This document shows positions 26,514 through 36,333 of a stretch of 44,652 nucleotides of DNA, piece after piece. The stretch is from the NCBI RefSeq assembly GCF_019168305.1, contig NZ_JAHTBI010000040.1:1-44652 (forward strand). The letters run 5' to 3'. Source of the DNA: Pseudomonas aegrilactucae. GTDB taxonomy: Bacteria > Pseudomonadota > Gammaproteobacteria > Pseudomonadales > Pseudomonadaceae. A program made the translations under genes and the position numbers. Position 1 is the first letter of the stretch. The number at the start of each line of letters is the position of its first letter. Below the pieces are notes generated by a model that saw only the letters and a list, made by a program, of their open reading frames with translations, searched no databases and was not told the DNA's origin.

Positions 26514-27626
26514 TCAGCGCTCCAGCAGGATGCGCAGCATGCGGCGCAGCGGTTCGGCCGCGCCCCACAGCAGCTGGTCGCCTACAGTGAACGCGCCCAG
26601 GTACTGCGACCCCATGTTCAGCTTGCGCAGACGCCCCACCGGGATGTTCAGCGTGCCGGTGACATTGGTCGGGCTCAGCTCCTGCATGCTGATCTCGCGC
26701 TGGTTGGGCACCAGCTTCACCCATGGGTTGTGCTGGCTGATCATCCCTTCGATGTCGGCGATCGGCACGTCCTTGTTCAGCTTGATGGTCAGCGCCTGGC
26801 TGTGGCAACGCATGGCACCGATGCGCACGCAGATACCATCGACCGGGATCGGGCTCTTGAAGCGGCCCAGGATCTTGTTGGTCTCGGCCTGGGCCTTCCA
26901 CTCTTCGCGGCTCTGCCCGTTGGGCAGTTCCTTGTCGATCCACGGAATCAGGCTGCCGGCCAGCGGCACGCCGAAGTTCTCGGTCGGGTAGGCGTCGCTG
27001 CGCATGGCCTCGGCGACCTTGCGGTCGATGTCGAGGATGGCTGCTGCCGGGTTGGCCAGGTCATCGGCCACGGCGGCATGGGTGGCGCCCATCTGCCTGA
27101 TCAGTTCACGCATGTTCTGCGCACCGGCGCCCGAGGCCGCCTGGTAGGTCATGGCGCTCATCCACTCGACCAGGCCGGCTTCGAACAGCCCGCCCAGGCC
27201 CATCAGCATCAGGCTGACGGTGCAGTTGCCACCGATGTAGTTCTTGGTGCCGGCATCGAGCTGCTGGTCGATGACCTTGCGGTTGACCGGGTCGAGTACG
27301 ATGACCGCGTCATCCTGCATGCGCAGGCTGGAGGCGGCATCGATCCAGTAACCCTGCCAGCCGGCCTCACGCAGCTTGGGGAACACCTCGCTGGTGTAGT
27401 CGCCACCCTGACAGGTCAGGATCACATCGAGGGTCTTGAGCTCGTCAATGCTGTAAGCGTCCTTGAGCGGAGCAATGTCCTTGCCCACGGACGGCCCCTG
27501 GCCCCCGACATTGGAGGTGGTGAAGAACACCGGCTCGATCAGATCGAAATCCTGCTCTTCGAGCATCCGCTGCATGAGCACGGAACCGACCATACCGCGC
27601 CAACCGATCAGACCTACACGTTTCAT
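26514..27626 (-). CDS. asd: Aspartate-semialdehyde dehydrogenase
   Basis: The 370-residue enzyme has the NADP loop [13 protein letters not shown], the catalytic cysteine C135 in [11 protein letters not shown] and the substrate-binding [13 protein letters not shown] region. It makes aspartate semialdehyde, the branch point for lysine/diaminopimelate, threonine and methionine. It follows leuB after 65 bp, in the standard Pseudomonas leuB-asd order. Confidence 0.97.
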   Translation of the reverse strand: MKRVGLIGWRGMVGSVLMQRMLEEQDFDLIEPVFFTTSNVGGQGPSVGKDIAPLKDAYSIDELKTLDVILTCQGGDYTSEVFPKLREAGWQGYWIDAASSLRMQDDAVIVLDPVNRKVIDQQLDAGTKNYIGGNCTVSLMLMGLGGLFEAGLVEWMSAMTYQAASGAGAQNMRELIRQMGATHAAVADDLANPAAAILDIDRKVAEAMRSDAYPTENFGVPLAGSLIPWIDKELPNGQSREEWKAQAETNKILGRFKSPIPVDGICVRIGAMRCHSQALTIKLNKDVPIADIEGMISQHNPWVKLVPNQREISMQELSPTNVTGTLNIPVGRLRKLNMGSQYLGAFTVGDQLLWGAAEPLRRMLRILLER

Positions 27627-27691
27627 CGCAACTACACCTTCGCTAAAAGTGGGCCGCCGCCTGACGGAAAATCAGCGGCGGGCCCGAGAGA

Positions 27692-28774
27692 TTACAGATT
27701 ACGCAGCGCTGCGACTACTGCGTCGCCCATTTGCTGCGTGCCTACCTTGCTGCAGCCGGCCGACCAGATGTCGCCGGTACGCAGGCCCTGGTCCAGCACC
27801 AGGCTCACGGCCTGCTCGATGGCCTCGGCGGCGGCGTGCTGGTTGAAGCTGTAACGCAGCATCATCGACACCGACAGAATGGTTGCCAGCGGGTTGGCGA
27901 TGCCCTGCCCGGCGATGTCCGGCGCCGACCCGTGGCACGGCTCGTACATGCCCTTGTTGTTGGCATCCAGCGAGGCCGACGGCAGCATGCCGATGGAACC
28001 GGTGAGCATGGAAGCCTCGTCCGACAGGATGTCGCCGAACATGTTGTCGGTGACCATCACGTCGAACTGCTTGGGTGCACGTACCAGTTGCATGGCAGCG
28101 TTGTCGACGTACATGTGGCTCAACTCGACATCGGCGTAGTCCTTGGCCACGTCTTCGACGATTTCACGCCACAGCTGGCTGGAGGCAAGCACGTTGGCCT
28201 TGTCCACCGAGCACAGCTTGTTGCCGCGCACACGGGCCATGTCGAAGCCGACGCGGGCGATACGGCGGATCTCGCTTTCGCTGTACGGCAGGGTGTCATA
28301 GGCCTGGCGCTCGCCGCCTTCCAGCTCGCGGGTACCGCGCGGGGCGCCGAAGTAGATGCCGCCGGTCAGTTCGCGCACGATCAGGATGTCCAGGCCGGCA
28401 ACGATTTCAGGCTTGAGCGAGGACGCATCGGCCAGTTGCGGGTACAGGATCGCCGGGCGCAGGTTGGCGAACAGGCCTAGTTGCGAACGGATCTTCAGCA
28501 GGCCGCGCTCGGGGCGAATGTCGCGCTCGATCTTGTCCCACTTCGGCCCGCCTACGGCGCCCAGCAGCACTGCATCGGCCTGGCGCGCACGCTCCAGGGT
28601 CTCGTCGGCCAACGGCACGCCGTGCTTGTCGATGGCCGCGCCACCGATCACGTCGTGGGACAGGCTCAGGTCGAGCTGGAACTTGTCGTTGGCCAGTTCC
28701 AGCACCTTGACCGCTTCGGCCATGATTTCCGGGCCGATGCCATCACCTGGGAGAATCAGAATCTGCTTGCTCAT
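27692..28774 (-). CDS. leuB: 3-isopropylmalate dehydrogenase
   Basis: The 360-residue enzyme has the opening [14 protein letters not shown], the substrate-binding arginine cluster ([14 protein letters not shown]), and [14 protein letters not shown] with metal-binding aspartates. It oxidatively decarboxylates 3-isopropylmalate in leucine synthesis. It lies 54 bp after the methyltransferase gene, in the leuC-leuD-MT-leuB order. Confidence 0.97.
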   Translation of the reverse strand: MSKQILILPGDGIGPEIMAEAVKVLELANDKFQLDLSLSHDVIGGAAIDKHGVPLADETLERARQADAVLLGAVGGPKWDKIERDIRPERGLLKIRSQLGLFANLRPAILYPQLADASSLKPEIVAGLDILIVRELTGGIYFGAPRGTRELEGGERQAYDTLPYSESEIRRIARVGFDMARVRGNKLCSVDKANVLASSQLWREIVEDVAKDYADVELSHMYVDNAAMQLVRAPKQFDVMVTDNMFGDILSDEASMLTGSIGMLPSASLDANNKGMYEPCHGSAPDIAGQGIANPLATILSVSMMLRYSFNQHAAAEAIEQAVSLVLDQGLRTGDIWSAGCSKVGTQQMGDAVVAALRNL

Positions 28775-28828
28775 GGGGTCCTCTTATTCAATTCAAGCGG
28801 CGTGCCGCGATGGCCCACCGGAAAAAGC

Positions 28829-29596
28829 TCAGCGTTCGGCCCACAGCACCAGCACGTCGGTGCTGAAGGAGCCATCGGCTTCAATCTGGTAATACTGCCG
28901 TACTTCTTCGCCCATCGCCTGCTGCAATTGGCGGATCGCCGCGCGCATCGCCTCGGGGGTGCGCATGCGCTCCACCCACGAGGTGTATTCCAGGCGCAGG
29001 CGCTGACGGGTATGGCTGCGGGTGTACAGGCCGGCTTCGCTGACCTGGGCCAGCCACTCACCGGCAGAATAATCGCGCACGTGGCTGGTGTCGCGCAGCA
29101 CTTCGACGCTTTGCAGGTAGGTGTCGAGCAACGGGCTGCCCGGCGACATCACGTCGACGAACGCGGCTACGCCACCGGGCTTGAGTACCCGGCGCACTTC
29201 GCGCAATGCCAGGCCAAGGTCGCTCCAGTGATGCGCCGAGTAGCGGCTGAAGACGAAGTCGAACGAAGCATCGGCGAACGGCAGGCGCTCGGCGGCGCCG
29301 CGTTCGGTGACGATATTGTTCAGGCCGCGTTCGGCAGCGGCGGCGGCGACCACGTCGAGCATCTGCTGCGACAGGTCGTAGGCAACCACTTCGGCCACCA
29401 GCGGTGCAACGTGGAAGCTTACATGGCCGGCGCCGCAGCCCAGGTCCAGCAGGCGTGCGCCGCCCTGCCCGGCCAGCGCGGCCTGCAGCAGGGCGAACTC
29501 GCTGCCCTGGGCGTGCACGGCACTGCTCAGGTAGGCCGAGGCCTGCTCGCCGAACTGGCGCTGGACGACTTCGGTGTGGGCGGTGGTGCGGGTCAT
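28829..29596 (-). CDS. SAM-dependent methyltransferase within the leu cluster
   Basis: The class I methyltransferase has 255 residues, with motif I LLDLGCGAGHVS, the acidic end of strand 2 (YDLSQQML) and the motif IV region FDFVFSRYSAHHW; this is the UbiE/Methyltransf_11 type. Two ATG codons are adjacent; the one at 29596 has GGAG 7 nt upstream. The frame runs on into a REP element and is not coding there. The gene is conserved between leuD and leuB in Pseudomonas. Its substrate is unknown; small carboxylic acids such as isopropylmalate or aconitate-like by-products are a reasonable guess only. Confidence 0.88.
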   Translation of the reverse strand: MTRTTAHTEVVQRQFGEQASAYLSSAVHAQGSEFALLQAALAGQGGARLLDLGCGAGHVSFHVAPLVAEVVAYDLSQQMLDVVAAAAAERGLNNIVTERGAAERLPFADASFDFVFSRYSAHHWSDLGLALREVRRVLKPGGVAAFVDVMSPGSPLLDTYLQSVEVLRDTSHVRDYSAGEWLAQVSEAGLYTRSHTRQRLRLEYTSWVERMRTPEAMRAAIRQLQQAMGEEVRQYYQIEADGSFSTDVLVLWAER

Positions 29597-29610
29597 CATG
29601 GATCTCCGGT

Positions 29611-29692
29611 GCCTGCTTCGCTGGCAAGCCAGCTCCCACAGGGTTTTGTGGCGCAACACCGACCCTGTGGGAGCCGGCGTGCCGGCGAAGGC
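29611..29692. repeat. Inverted REP pair inside the leu cluster
   Basis: One arm, GCCTGCTTCGCTGGCAAGCC plus AGCTCCCACA (29611-29640), faces a diverged arm TGTGGGAGCCGGCGTGCCGG plus CGAAGGC (29666-29692). The pair lies between leuD and the methyltransferase gene and could set their relative expression by mRNA stabilisation or partial termination. Confidence 0.85.
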
Positions 29693-29714
29693 GTCGGCAC
29701 ATTCACTGCATCAT

Positions 29715-30359
29715 TCAGGCGTCGCGAAACAACCAGGGCTGGCTGGCACGGTGCCTGGCTTCAAACGTTGCAATCGCATCGCCATCCTGCAAGGTCAGGC
29801 CGATGTCATCCAGGCCGTTGAGCAGGCAGTGCTTGCGGAATGCATCGATCTCGAAGCCCAGCACCTTGCCGTCAGGGCGGGTCACGGTCTGCGCCTGCAA
29901 GTCGATGGTCAGCTGATAGCCCGGGTCGGCTTCGACCTGCTTGAACAGCTCATCGACCTCGGCGTCCTCCAGGATGATCGGCAACAGGCCGTTCTTGAAG
30001 CTGTTGTTGAAGAAGATATCGGCATAGCTCGGCGCGATGATGCTGCGAAAGCCATACTCTTCCAGCGCCCACGGCGCATGCTCGCGGCTCGAGCCGCAGC
30101 CGAAGTTCTCCCGCGCCAGCAACACGCTGGCGCCCTGGTAGCGCGCATGGTTGAGCACGAAATCATGATTCAACGGGCGCTTGCTGTTGTCCTGGTAGGG
30201 CTGGCCCACATCCAGGTAACGCCATTCGTCGAACAGGTTCGGACCGAAACCGGTGCGCTTGATCGACTTCAGGAACTGCTTGGGGATGATCTGGTCGGTG
30301 TCGACGTTGGCACGGTCCAGTGGCGCGACGAGGCCGGCGTGCTGGGTAAAGGCTTTCAT
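29715..30359 (-). CDS. leuD: 3-isopropylmalate dehydratase small subunit
   Basis: The 214-residue swivel-domain subunit starts at the ATG at 30359, which overlaps the leuC stop by 4 bp (ATGA). It has the opening [20 protein letters not shown] and the active-site [15 protein letters not shown]. With LeuC it isomerises 2-isopropylmalate to 3-isopropylmalate. The frame extends further upstream but only within leuC. Confidence 0.97.
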   Translation of the reverse strand: MKAFTQHAGLVAPLDRANVDTDQIIPKQFLKSIKRTGFGPNLFDEWRYLDVGQPYQDNSKRPLNHDFVLNHARYQGASVLLARENFGCGSSREHAPWALEEYGFRSIIAPSYADIFFNNSFKNGLLPIILEDAEVDELFKQVEADPGYQLTIDLQAQTVTRPDGKVLGFEIDAFRKHCLLNGLDDIGLTLQDGDAIATFEARHRASQPWLFRDA

Positions 30360-31789
30360 GCTGCGCTCCCTTGGATCAACTCGCGTACATCGACAAAACG
30401 ACCGGTTACCGCGGCAGCTGCCGCCATCGCCGGGCTCACCAGGTGGGTACGTCCACCGGCGCCCTGGCGCCCTTCGAAGTTGCGATTGGAGGTGGACGCG
30501 CAGTGCTCGCCACTTTCCAAACGATCCGGGTTCATCGCCAGGCACATCGAGCAGCCCGGCTCACGCCATTCAAAACCGGCTTCGAGGAAGATCTTGTCCA
30601 GCCCTTCCCGCTCGGCCTGCGCCTTGACCAGGCCCGAGCCCGGTACCACGATCGCCTGCTTGATGGTCGAGGCCACCTTGCGACCCTTGGCGATCACCGC
30701 CGCAGCGCGCAGGTCTTCGATCCGCGAGTTGGTGCACGAGCCGATGAACACGCGGTCGAGTTGGATATCGGTGATCGCCTGATTGGCGTTCAGGCCCATG
30801 TACTTCAAGGCGCGCTCGATGGAACCCCGCTTGACCAGGTCGGCTTCGGCCGCCGGGTCCGGCACACGCTGGTCAACCGCCAGGACCATCTCGGGCGAGG
30901 TGCCCCAGCTGACCTGTGGCTTGATCTGCGCCGCGTCCAGCTCGATCACGGTGTCGAACACCGCGTCGCTGTCGGACACCAGGTCTTTCCAGGCTTGGAC
31001 GGCCAGGTCCCACTGCTCGCCTTTGGGCGAATAAGGGCGACCCTTGACGTACGCCACGGTTTTTTCGTCGGTGGCCACCAGGCCTACCCGTGCGCCCGCT
31101 TCGATGGACATGTTGCAGATGGTCATGCGGCCTTCGACCGAGAGATCGCGGATCGCGCTGCCGGCAAACTCCATGGCATGCCCGTTGCCGCCGGCGGTGC
31201 CGATCTTGCCGATCACAGCCAGCACGATGTCCTTGGCGGTCACGCCGAACGGCAGTTGCCCTTCGACACGCACCAGCATGTTCTTCATTTTCTTGGCCAC
31301 CAGGCACTGGGTGGCGAGCACGTGCTCGACCTCGGAGGTGCCGATGCCGTGCGCCAGCGCACCGAAGGCGCCGTGGGTGGAGGTGTGCGAATCGCCGCAG
31401 ACCACGGTCATGCCCGGCAGGGTCGCGCCCTGCTCCGGGCCGATGACGTGAACGATGCCCTGACGCACGTCGTTCATCTTGAATTCGGTAATGCCGTACT
31501 CATCGCAGTTCTCGTCGAGGGTCTGCACCTGCAGGCGCGACACCTGGTCGGCGATGGCCTCGATGCCGCCCTTGCGCTCAGGCGTGGTCGGCACGTTGTG
31601 GTCGGGCGTGGCGATGTTGGCATCGATGCGCCAGGGCTTGCGATTGGCCAGGCGCAGCCCCTCGAAGGCCTGCGGCGACGTCACTTCGTGAATGATGTGA
31701 CGGTCGATGTAGATCAGCGCCGAACCATCGTCGCGCTGCTTGACCAAGTGCGAATCCCAGAGCTTGTCGTAGAGCGTTTTGCCAGCCAT
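30356..31789 (-). CDS. leuC: 3-isopropylmalate dehydratase large subunit
   Basis: The 477-residue aconitase-family subunit carries the 4Fe-4S cysteines in GSCTNSR and [10 protein letters not shown] and the opening [12 protein letters not shown]. The ribosome site GAGGAA lies 8 nt before the ATG. It is the first gene of leuCD-MT-leuB and is divergent from a LysR gene, an arrangement also known from P. aeruginosa. I see no leucine-rich leader peptide upstream, so control by the LysR protein is more likely than attenuation. Confidence 0.97.
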   Translation of the reverse strand: MAGKTLYDKLWDSHLVKQRDDGSALIYIDRHIIHEVTSPQAFEGLRLANRKPWRIDANIATPDHNVPTTPERKGGIEAIADQVSRLQVQTLDENCDEYGITEFKMNDVRQGIVHVIGPEQGATLPGMTVVCGDSHTSTHGAFGALAHGIGTSEVEHVLATQCLVAKKMKNMLVRVEGQLPFGVTAKDIVLAVIGKIGTAGGNGHAMEFAGSAIRDLSVEGRMTICNMSIEAGARVGLVATDEKTVAYVKGRPYSPKGEQWDLAVQAWKDLVSDSDAVFDTVIELDAAQIKPQVSWGTSPEMVLAVDQRVPDPAAEADLVKRGSIERALKYMGLNANQAITDIQLDRVFIGSCTNSRIEDLRAAAVIAKGRKVASTIKQAIVVPGSGLVKAQAEREGLDKIFLEAGFEWREPGCSMCLAMNPDRLESGEHCASTSNRNFEGRQGAGGRTHLVSPAMAAAAAVTGRFVDVRELIQGSAA

Positions 31790-31860
31790 CAGACTTTCCT
31801 CATCAGTCTTTCTATGCCAATAACCCCTTGGCTTGTACGGACGATGCTATGGGGTTAGAT

Positions 31861-31877
31861 TGAATAACTCAAATTCA
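31861..31877. promoter_or_regulatory. LysR-type box between leuC and its divergent regulator
   Basis: TGAAT-N7-ATTCA is an exact dyad containing a T-N11-A core (31865-31877). It lies in the AT-rich 143-bp gap between leuC and the LysR gene, a typical site for a regulator that controls both genes. Confidence 0.45.
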
Positions 31878-31932
31878 TAATTTTTATGCTTTGGATAACT
31901 TTCAGGAATCTGAAGTACGGGGATCTCTAGCT

Positions 31933-32811
31933 GTGGACCTGGCCAACCTCAACGCCTTCATCGCCATCGCCGAAACCGGCAGTTTCTCGGGTGCCGGCGA
32001 GCGCCTGCACCTGACACAACCGGCCATCAGCAAGCGCATCGCCGGCCTCGAACAACAGCTGGACGTGCGCCTGTTCGACCGCCTGGGCCGCGAGGTAAGC
32101 CTGACCGAGGCCGGGCGGGCGCTGCTGCCGCGGGCGTATCAGATCCTCAATGTGCTGGACGACACCCGCCGCGCCCTGACCAACCTGACCGGCGAGGTCA
32201 GCGGGCGCCTCACCCTGGCCACCAGCCATCACATCGGCCTGCATCGCCTGCCGCCGCTGCTGCGCGCCTTTACCCGGCAGTACCCGCAGGTGGCCCTGGA
32301 CATCCAGTTTCTCGATTCGGAAGTGGCCTATGAGGAAATCCTGCACGGGCGCGCCGAAATCGCGGTGATCACCCTGGCCCCCGACCCCCACAGCCTGGTG
32401 CGCGCCGTGCCGGTGTGGGACGACCCGCTGGATTTCGTCGCCGCCCCCGAGCACCCGCTGGCGAGCAACGGCGCGGTGAGCCTGGCCGATATCGCCCATC
32501 ACCCGGCGGTGTTCCCCGGTGGCAACACCTTTACCCACCATATTGTGCAGCGCCTGTTCGAAGGCCAGGGCCTGACGCCGAACATCGCCATGAGCACCAA
32601 CTACCTGGAAACCATCAAGATGATGGTCTCGATCGGTCTGGCGTGGAGTGTGCTGCCACGGACTATGCTCGATGAGCAGGTTGCACCCATCGACTTGCCG
32701 GGCGTACAGCTGTCGCGCCAGCTAGGCTACATTCTGCACACGGAACGAACGCTATCGAATGCGGCCAGAGCCTTCATGGCCCTGCTCGACAGCCATGCGA
32801 GACACGCGTAA
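31933..32811 (+). CDS. LysR-family regulator divergent from leuC
   Basis: The 292-residue product starts at GTG 31933, giving the usual LysR opening DLANLNAFIAIAETGSFS and recognition helix TQPAISKRIAGLE. A TTG at 31891 is an alternative but poorly placed. The C-terminal effector domain is complete. Its divergence from leuC is conserved in the genus, so regulation of leucine synthesis is plausible, though not shown by sequence alone. Confidence 0.9.
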   Translation: MDLANLNAFIAIAETGSFSGAGERLHLTQPAISKRIAGLEQQLDVRLFDRLGREVSLTEAGRALLPRAYQILNVLDDTRRALTNLTGEVSGRLTLATSHHIGLHRLPPLLRAFTRQYPQVALDIQFLDSEVAYEEILHGRAEIAVITLAPDPHSLVRAVPVWDDPLDFVAAPEHPLASNGAVSLADIAHHPAVFPGGNTFTHHIVQRLFEGQGLTPNIAMSTNYLETIKMMVSIGLAWSVLPRTMLDEQVAPIDLPGVQLSRQLGYILHTERTLSNAARAFMALLDSHARHA

Positions 32812-32837
32812 GGCCGCCCTCCCTGCCCCGGGCGGCC
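32812..32837 (+). terminator. GC-rich hairpin after the LysR gene
   Basis: GGCCGCCC and GGGCGGCC pair exactly around a 10-nt loop directly after the stop. No T-run follows, so it may act as a weak terminator or mRNA-end stabiliser. Confidence 0.4.
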
Positions 32838-32875
32838 TGACCCAAAGGACGTAAGCCGCCAAAGGTCTGGTACCG

Positions 32876-35800
32876 ATGCCCAAATCAGCGAAACGCTTTC
32901 CGCGCCTGCCCCGTATCCCTGCGGCAGACCCTCAAGAGCTGGAGCAAACCTGGGAGAATGCGCCGCAACTGCTGGCGGCGCTGAACGCTGCGCGCCTGGG
33001 GGCCTGGATGTGGGACGTGGGGAGCGGGCGCATCAGCTGGTCACGGGGCACCCAGGCACTGTTCGGCTTCGACCCCCAGCAACCGCTGCCCAACGACCTC
33101 GACTACCTCGACCTGCTGCCCGAAGAAGACCGCGCACGGACCCGCCAGGCGTTTCATGCGGTGCTCAGCGGTGAACCGGTCGAACAGGCCCTGCGCCATC
33201 GCATCCGCTGGCCCGATGGCAGCCTGCACTGGCTGGAGATCAACGGCAGCCTGGCCCGCGACCGTGATGGCCGGCCGCAGATGATCGGGGTGATTCGCGA
33301 GATCACCCGCCAGCGTGAACGCGAGACCGCGCTGATCAACTCCGAAAAGCGCTTTGCCACGCTGTTCCACCTCAGCCCCAACGTGGTGCTGCTGACCCGT
33401 CGCGTGGACGGGTTGATCCACGAGGTCAACCAGCACTTCGAGAAGACCCTGGGCTGGCCGGGCGCCCAGGTGATCGGGCGCACCACCCTGGAACTGGGGC
33501 TGTGGGCCGACCCGCAGCAACGCCAGCACGTGCTGGAGGCCACCCGCAGCACCGACGGCCCGGTGACCCTGGAGGTGCAGTTTCGTGCCAGCAGCGGGCA
33601 GATCCATGACGGCATCCTCTGTACCCAGGCCATCGAACTGGAGGGCGAGGTCTACCTGCTCAGCACCTTTGTCGACACCAGTGAGCGCAAACGTGCCGAA
33701 CAGGCCCTCAAGGACAGCCAGGAGCGCCTGGACCTGGCCCTGGACTCGGCGCAGCTAGGCACCTGGGACTGGCACATCCCCAGCGGCATGCTCTATGGCT
33801 CGGCCCGCGCCGCGCAACTGCACGGCCTGGAGCCGGTGCCCTTTCACGAGCCGTTCGAGGCCTTCTTCGACGGCGTGCCAGAGCTTGAACGCAGCGGCAT
33901 GCGCGAAGCCTACCGCAGCCTGCGCGAAGGCCCGGCGGGCAATTACCAGATCACCTACCGAATACAACTGGAAAACGGCGCCTCGCGCTACATCGAAAGC
34001 CGCGCACGCCTGTATCGCGACGCCACCGGCAACCCGCTGCGCATGGCTGGCACGCTGCTGGACATCACCGAGCAGGTCGAGCGCGAGCAGCGCCTGAGCA
34101 GCTCGGAAGAAAAGTTCGCCAGCCTGTTCCAGGTCAGCCCCGACCCCATTTGCGTCACCCGCCAGGACACCGGGCAGTTCATCGAGATCAACCAGGCCTT
34201 CACCCAGACCTTCGGCTGGAGCGCCGAGCAGGTGCTGGGGCGCACCGCCGAACAGCTGGGCCTGTGGGCCGAATCGGCGGCGCGCGCGCGGCGCATCGAA
34301 CAGGTGATTCGCGACCAGGCGCTGAACAATGTGGCGGTGGTGATCAACCACAAGGACGGCCAGGCCCTGACCTGCGTGATCTCCAGCCGCCTGATCAAGG
34401 TCGACAACCAGCCCTGCAGCGTCACCACCCTGCGCGACATCACCCAGCAGCAGCGTGCCGAAGCGGCGCTCAAGGCCAGTGAAGAGAAGTTCGCCAAGGC
34501 CTTTCACTCCAGCCCCGACGCGATCACCATCACCGAGCGCGACAGCGGGCGCTACCTGGAGGTCAACGACGGGTTCTGCCGCCTGACCGGCTACAGCGCC
34601 GACGGCGTGCTCGGCCAGAGCATGGCCCAGATCGACCTGTGGGCCGATGACAAGCAGCAGGTGCTGCTGTTCAACGAGGTACAGGAACGCGAGCGCGTGC
34701 ACCATCGCGAAATGCTCTGGCGCAGCAAGCACGGCGACATCCTCACCGTGGAGGTCTCGGTCGAGCCCATCACGCTCAACGAAACCGCGTGCCTGCTGCT
34801 GACCGCGCGCGACGTCAGCCAGTTGAAGAACGCCCAGGCGCAGATCCGCCACCTGGCCTATCACGACCCGCTGACCAACCTGCCCAACCGCGCCCTGCTG
34901 ATGGACCGCCTGAGCCAGCAGATCGCCTTGCTCAAGCGCCACAACCTGCGCGGTGCGCTGCTGTTTCTGGACCTGGACCACTTCAAGCACATCAACGACT
35001 CGCTGGGGCATCCGGTGGGCGATACGGTGCTCAAGGTCATCACCGCACGGCTGGAGGCCAGCGTACGCCTGGAAGACACCGTGGCGCGCCTGGGCGGCGA
35101 CGAGTTCGTGGTGCTGCTCAGCGGCCTGGAAGGCAGCCGCGACGAGGTGACCGAAAAGGTCCGGCAACTGGCCGATACCCTGCGCGAGCTGCTGGCCGAG
35201 CCGATGTCGCTGGATGGGCAGCGCCTGCAGGTGACACCCAGCATCGGCGTGGCACTGATCCCCGACCACGGCTCAACCCCGGCCGACCTGCTCAAGCGTG
35301 CCGACATCGCGCTGTACCGCGCCAAGGACTCGGGGCGCAATACCACGCAGCTGTTCCATAGCACCATGCAGAAGGCCGCCAGCGAACGCCTGCGCATGGA
35401 GAGCGACCTGCGCCTGGCCCTGGCCCGCGGTGAACTGGCGCTGCACTTCCAACCTCAGGTGGACGCCCGTGACAACCGTATCGTCGGCGCCGAAGTGCTG
35501 CTGCGCTGGCACCATCCGCTGCTGGGCCAACAGCCGCCCAGCCAGTTCATCCAGGTGCTGGAGGAAAGCGGACTGATCCTGGAGGTGGGCAGTTGGATCC
35601 TTGATGAAGCCTGCGATGCCTGCTCGCGCATGCTGCAGGATGGCCTGATCGACGCCATGGACTTCAGCCTGTGCGTGAACATCAGCCCGCGCCAGTTCCG
35701 CCAGAACGATTTCGTCGAGCGGGTGCGGCGCAGCCTGGACGATTACCGCCTGCCCTACCCGATGCTCAAGCTGGAGATCACCGAGGGCATCGTGATCCAG

Positions 35801-36172
35801 AACCTGGAAGACACCATCAGCAAGATGCGCGAGCTGAAAGCCTTGGGCGTGAGCTTCGCGATGGATGATTTCGGCACCGGGTATTCGTCGCTGACGTACC
35901 TGAAGCGGCTACCGGTGGATGCGCTGAAGATCGACCAGTCGTTCGTGCGCGATGCTCCGCTGGACCCCAACGACGCAGAGATCGTCAAGGCGATCGTGGC
36001 CATGGCACGCAGCCTGGACCTGGCGGTGATTGCCGAAGGGGTGGAGCTTTCCGAGCAACTGGAGTTTCTGGAGCAGTTGGGGTGCCATCTGTACCAGGGG
36101 TATCTGCACAGTCGGCCATTGCCGTTGAACGAGTTCAGGGCGATGCTGCTGCAGGCGCCGGCGGATTACTGA
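32876..36172 (+). CDS. PAS(x5)-GGDEF-EAL cyclic-di-GMP protein
   Basis: This 1098-residue soluble protein has five tandem PAS domains (about 33-150, 157-275, 282-400, 409-530 and 537-660), a GGDEF domain and an EAL domain. The cyclase motif is intact (RLGGDEF, 740-744) and is preceded at five residues by the product-inhibition I-site RLED (731-734). The EAL motif reads EVL (873-875); the catalytic Glu and other metal residues (LEITEG, D997-D998 in DDFGTGYSSL, KIDQSF, AEGVE) are kept. Both synthesis and hydrolysis of c-di-GMP are therefore possible, with activity probably set by PAS-bound signals. No membrane segment is seen. It stands alone between LysR and the hsp20 locus. Confidence 0.93.
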   Translation: MPKSAKRFPRLPRIPAADPQELEQTWENAPQLLAALNAARLGAWMWDVGSGRISWSRGTQALFGFDPQQPLPNDLDYLDLLPEEDRARTRQAFHAVLSGEPVEQALRHRIRWPDGSLHWLEINGSLARDRDGRPQMIGVIREITRQRERETALINSEKRFATLFHLSPNVVLLTRRVDGLIHEVNQHFEKTLGWPGAQVIGRTTLELGLWADPQQRQHVLEATRSTDGPVTLEVQFRASSGQIHDGILCTQAIELEGEVYLLSTFVDTSERKRAEQALKDSQERLDLALDSAQLGTWDWHIPSGMLYGSARAAQLHGLEPVPFHEPFEAFFDGVPELERSGMREAYRSLREGPAGNYQITYRIQLENGASRYIESRARLYRDATGNPLRMAGTLLDITEQVEREQRLSSSEEKFASLFQVSPDPICVTRQDTGQFIEINQAFTQTFGWSAEQVLGRTAEQLGLWAESAARARRIEQVIRDQALNNVAVVINHKDGQALTCVISSRLIKVDNQPCSVTTLRDITQQQRAEAALKASEEKFAKAFHSSPDAITITERDSGRYLEVNDGFCRLTGYSADGVLGQSMAQIDLWADDKQQVLLFNEVQERERVHHREMLWRSKHGDILTVEVSVEPITLNETACLLLTARDVSQLKNAQAQIRHLAYHDPLTNLPNRALLMDRLSQQIALLKRHNLRGALLFLDLDHFKHINDSLGHPVGDTVLKVITARLEASVRLEDTVARLGGDEFVVLLSGLEGSRDEVTEKVRQLADTLRELLAEPMSLDGQRLQVTPSIGVALIPDHGSTPADLLKRADIALYRAKDSGRNTTQLFHSTMQKAASERLRMESDLRLALARGELALHFQPQVDARDNRIVGAEVLLRWHHPLLGQQPPSQFIQVLEESGLILEVGSWILDEACDACSRMLQDGLIDAMDFSLCVNISPRQFRQNDFVERVRRSLDDYRLPYPMLKLEITEGIVIQNLEDTISKMRELKALGVSFAMDDFGTGYSSLTYLKRLPVDALKIDQSFVRDAPLDPNDAEIVKAIVAMARSLDLAVIAEGVELSEQLEFLEQLGCHLYQGYLHSRPLPLNEFRAMLLQAPADY

Positions 36173-36185
36173 AAGACCGCGGCGC

Positions 36186-36277
36186 GGCCTTCGCTGGCAA
36201 GCCAGCTCCCACAGGGCCCCCACCGTTCTTGAGAAGCATGGTGTACCTGTGGGAGCTGGCTTGCCAGCGAAAGGGCC
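36186..36277. repeat. Inverted REP pair
   Basis: GGCCTTCGCTGGCAAGCCAG plus CTCCCACAG (36186-36214) and TGTGGGAGCTGGCTTGCCAG plus CGAAAGGGCC (36248-36277) face each other across a 33-bp spacer. They sit between two convergent genes. Confidence 0.9.
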
Positions 36278-36293
36278 TGAAAGACGAGCACAG

Positions 36294-36320
36294 AAAAGGG
36301 CACCCGAAGGTGCCCGTTTT
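36294..36320. terminator. Bidirectional terminator between hsp20 and the PAS-GGDEF-EAL gene
   Basis: AAAAGGGCACC-CGAA-GGTGCCCGTTTT is a 7-bp GC stem with tetraloop and A/T runs on both sides. It ends hsp20 on the minus strand and the c-di-GMP gene on the plus strand. Confidence 0.88.
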
Positions 36321-36333
36321 CACTCAGTTGCAC

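Noticed and set aside
31790..31932. Leucine leader peptide and attenuator
   Set aside because: No short frame with repeated Leu codons and no alternative terminator hairpin is visible.
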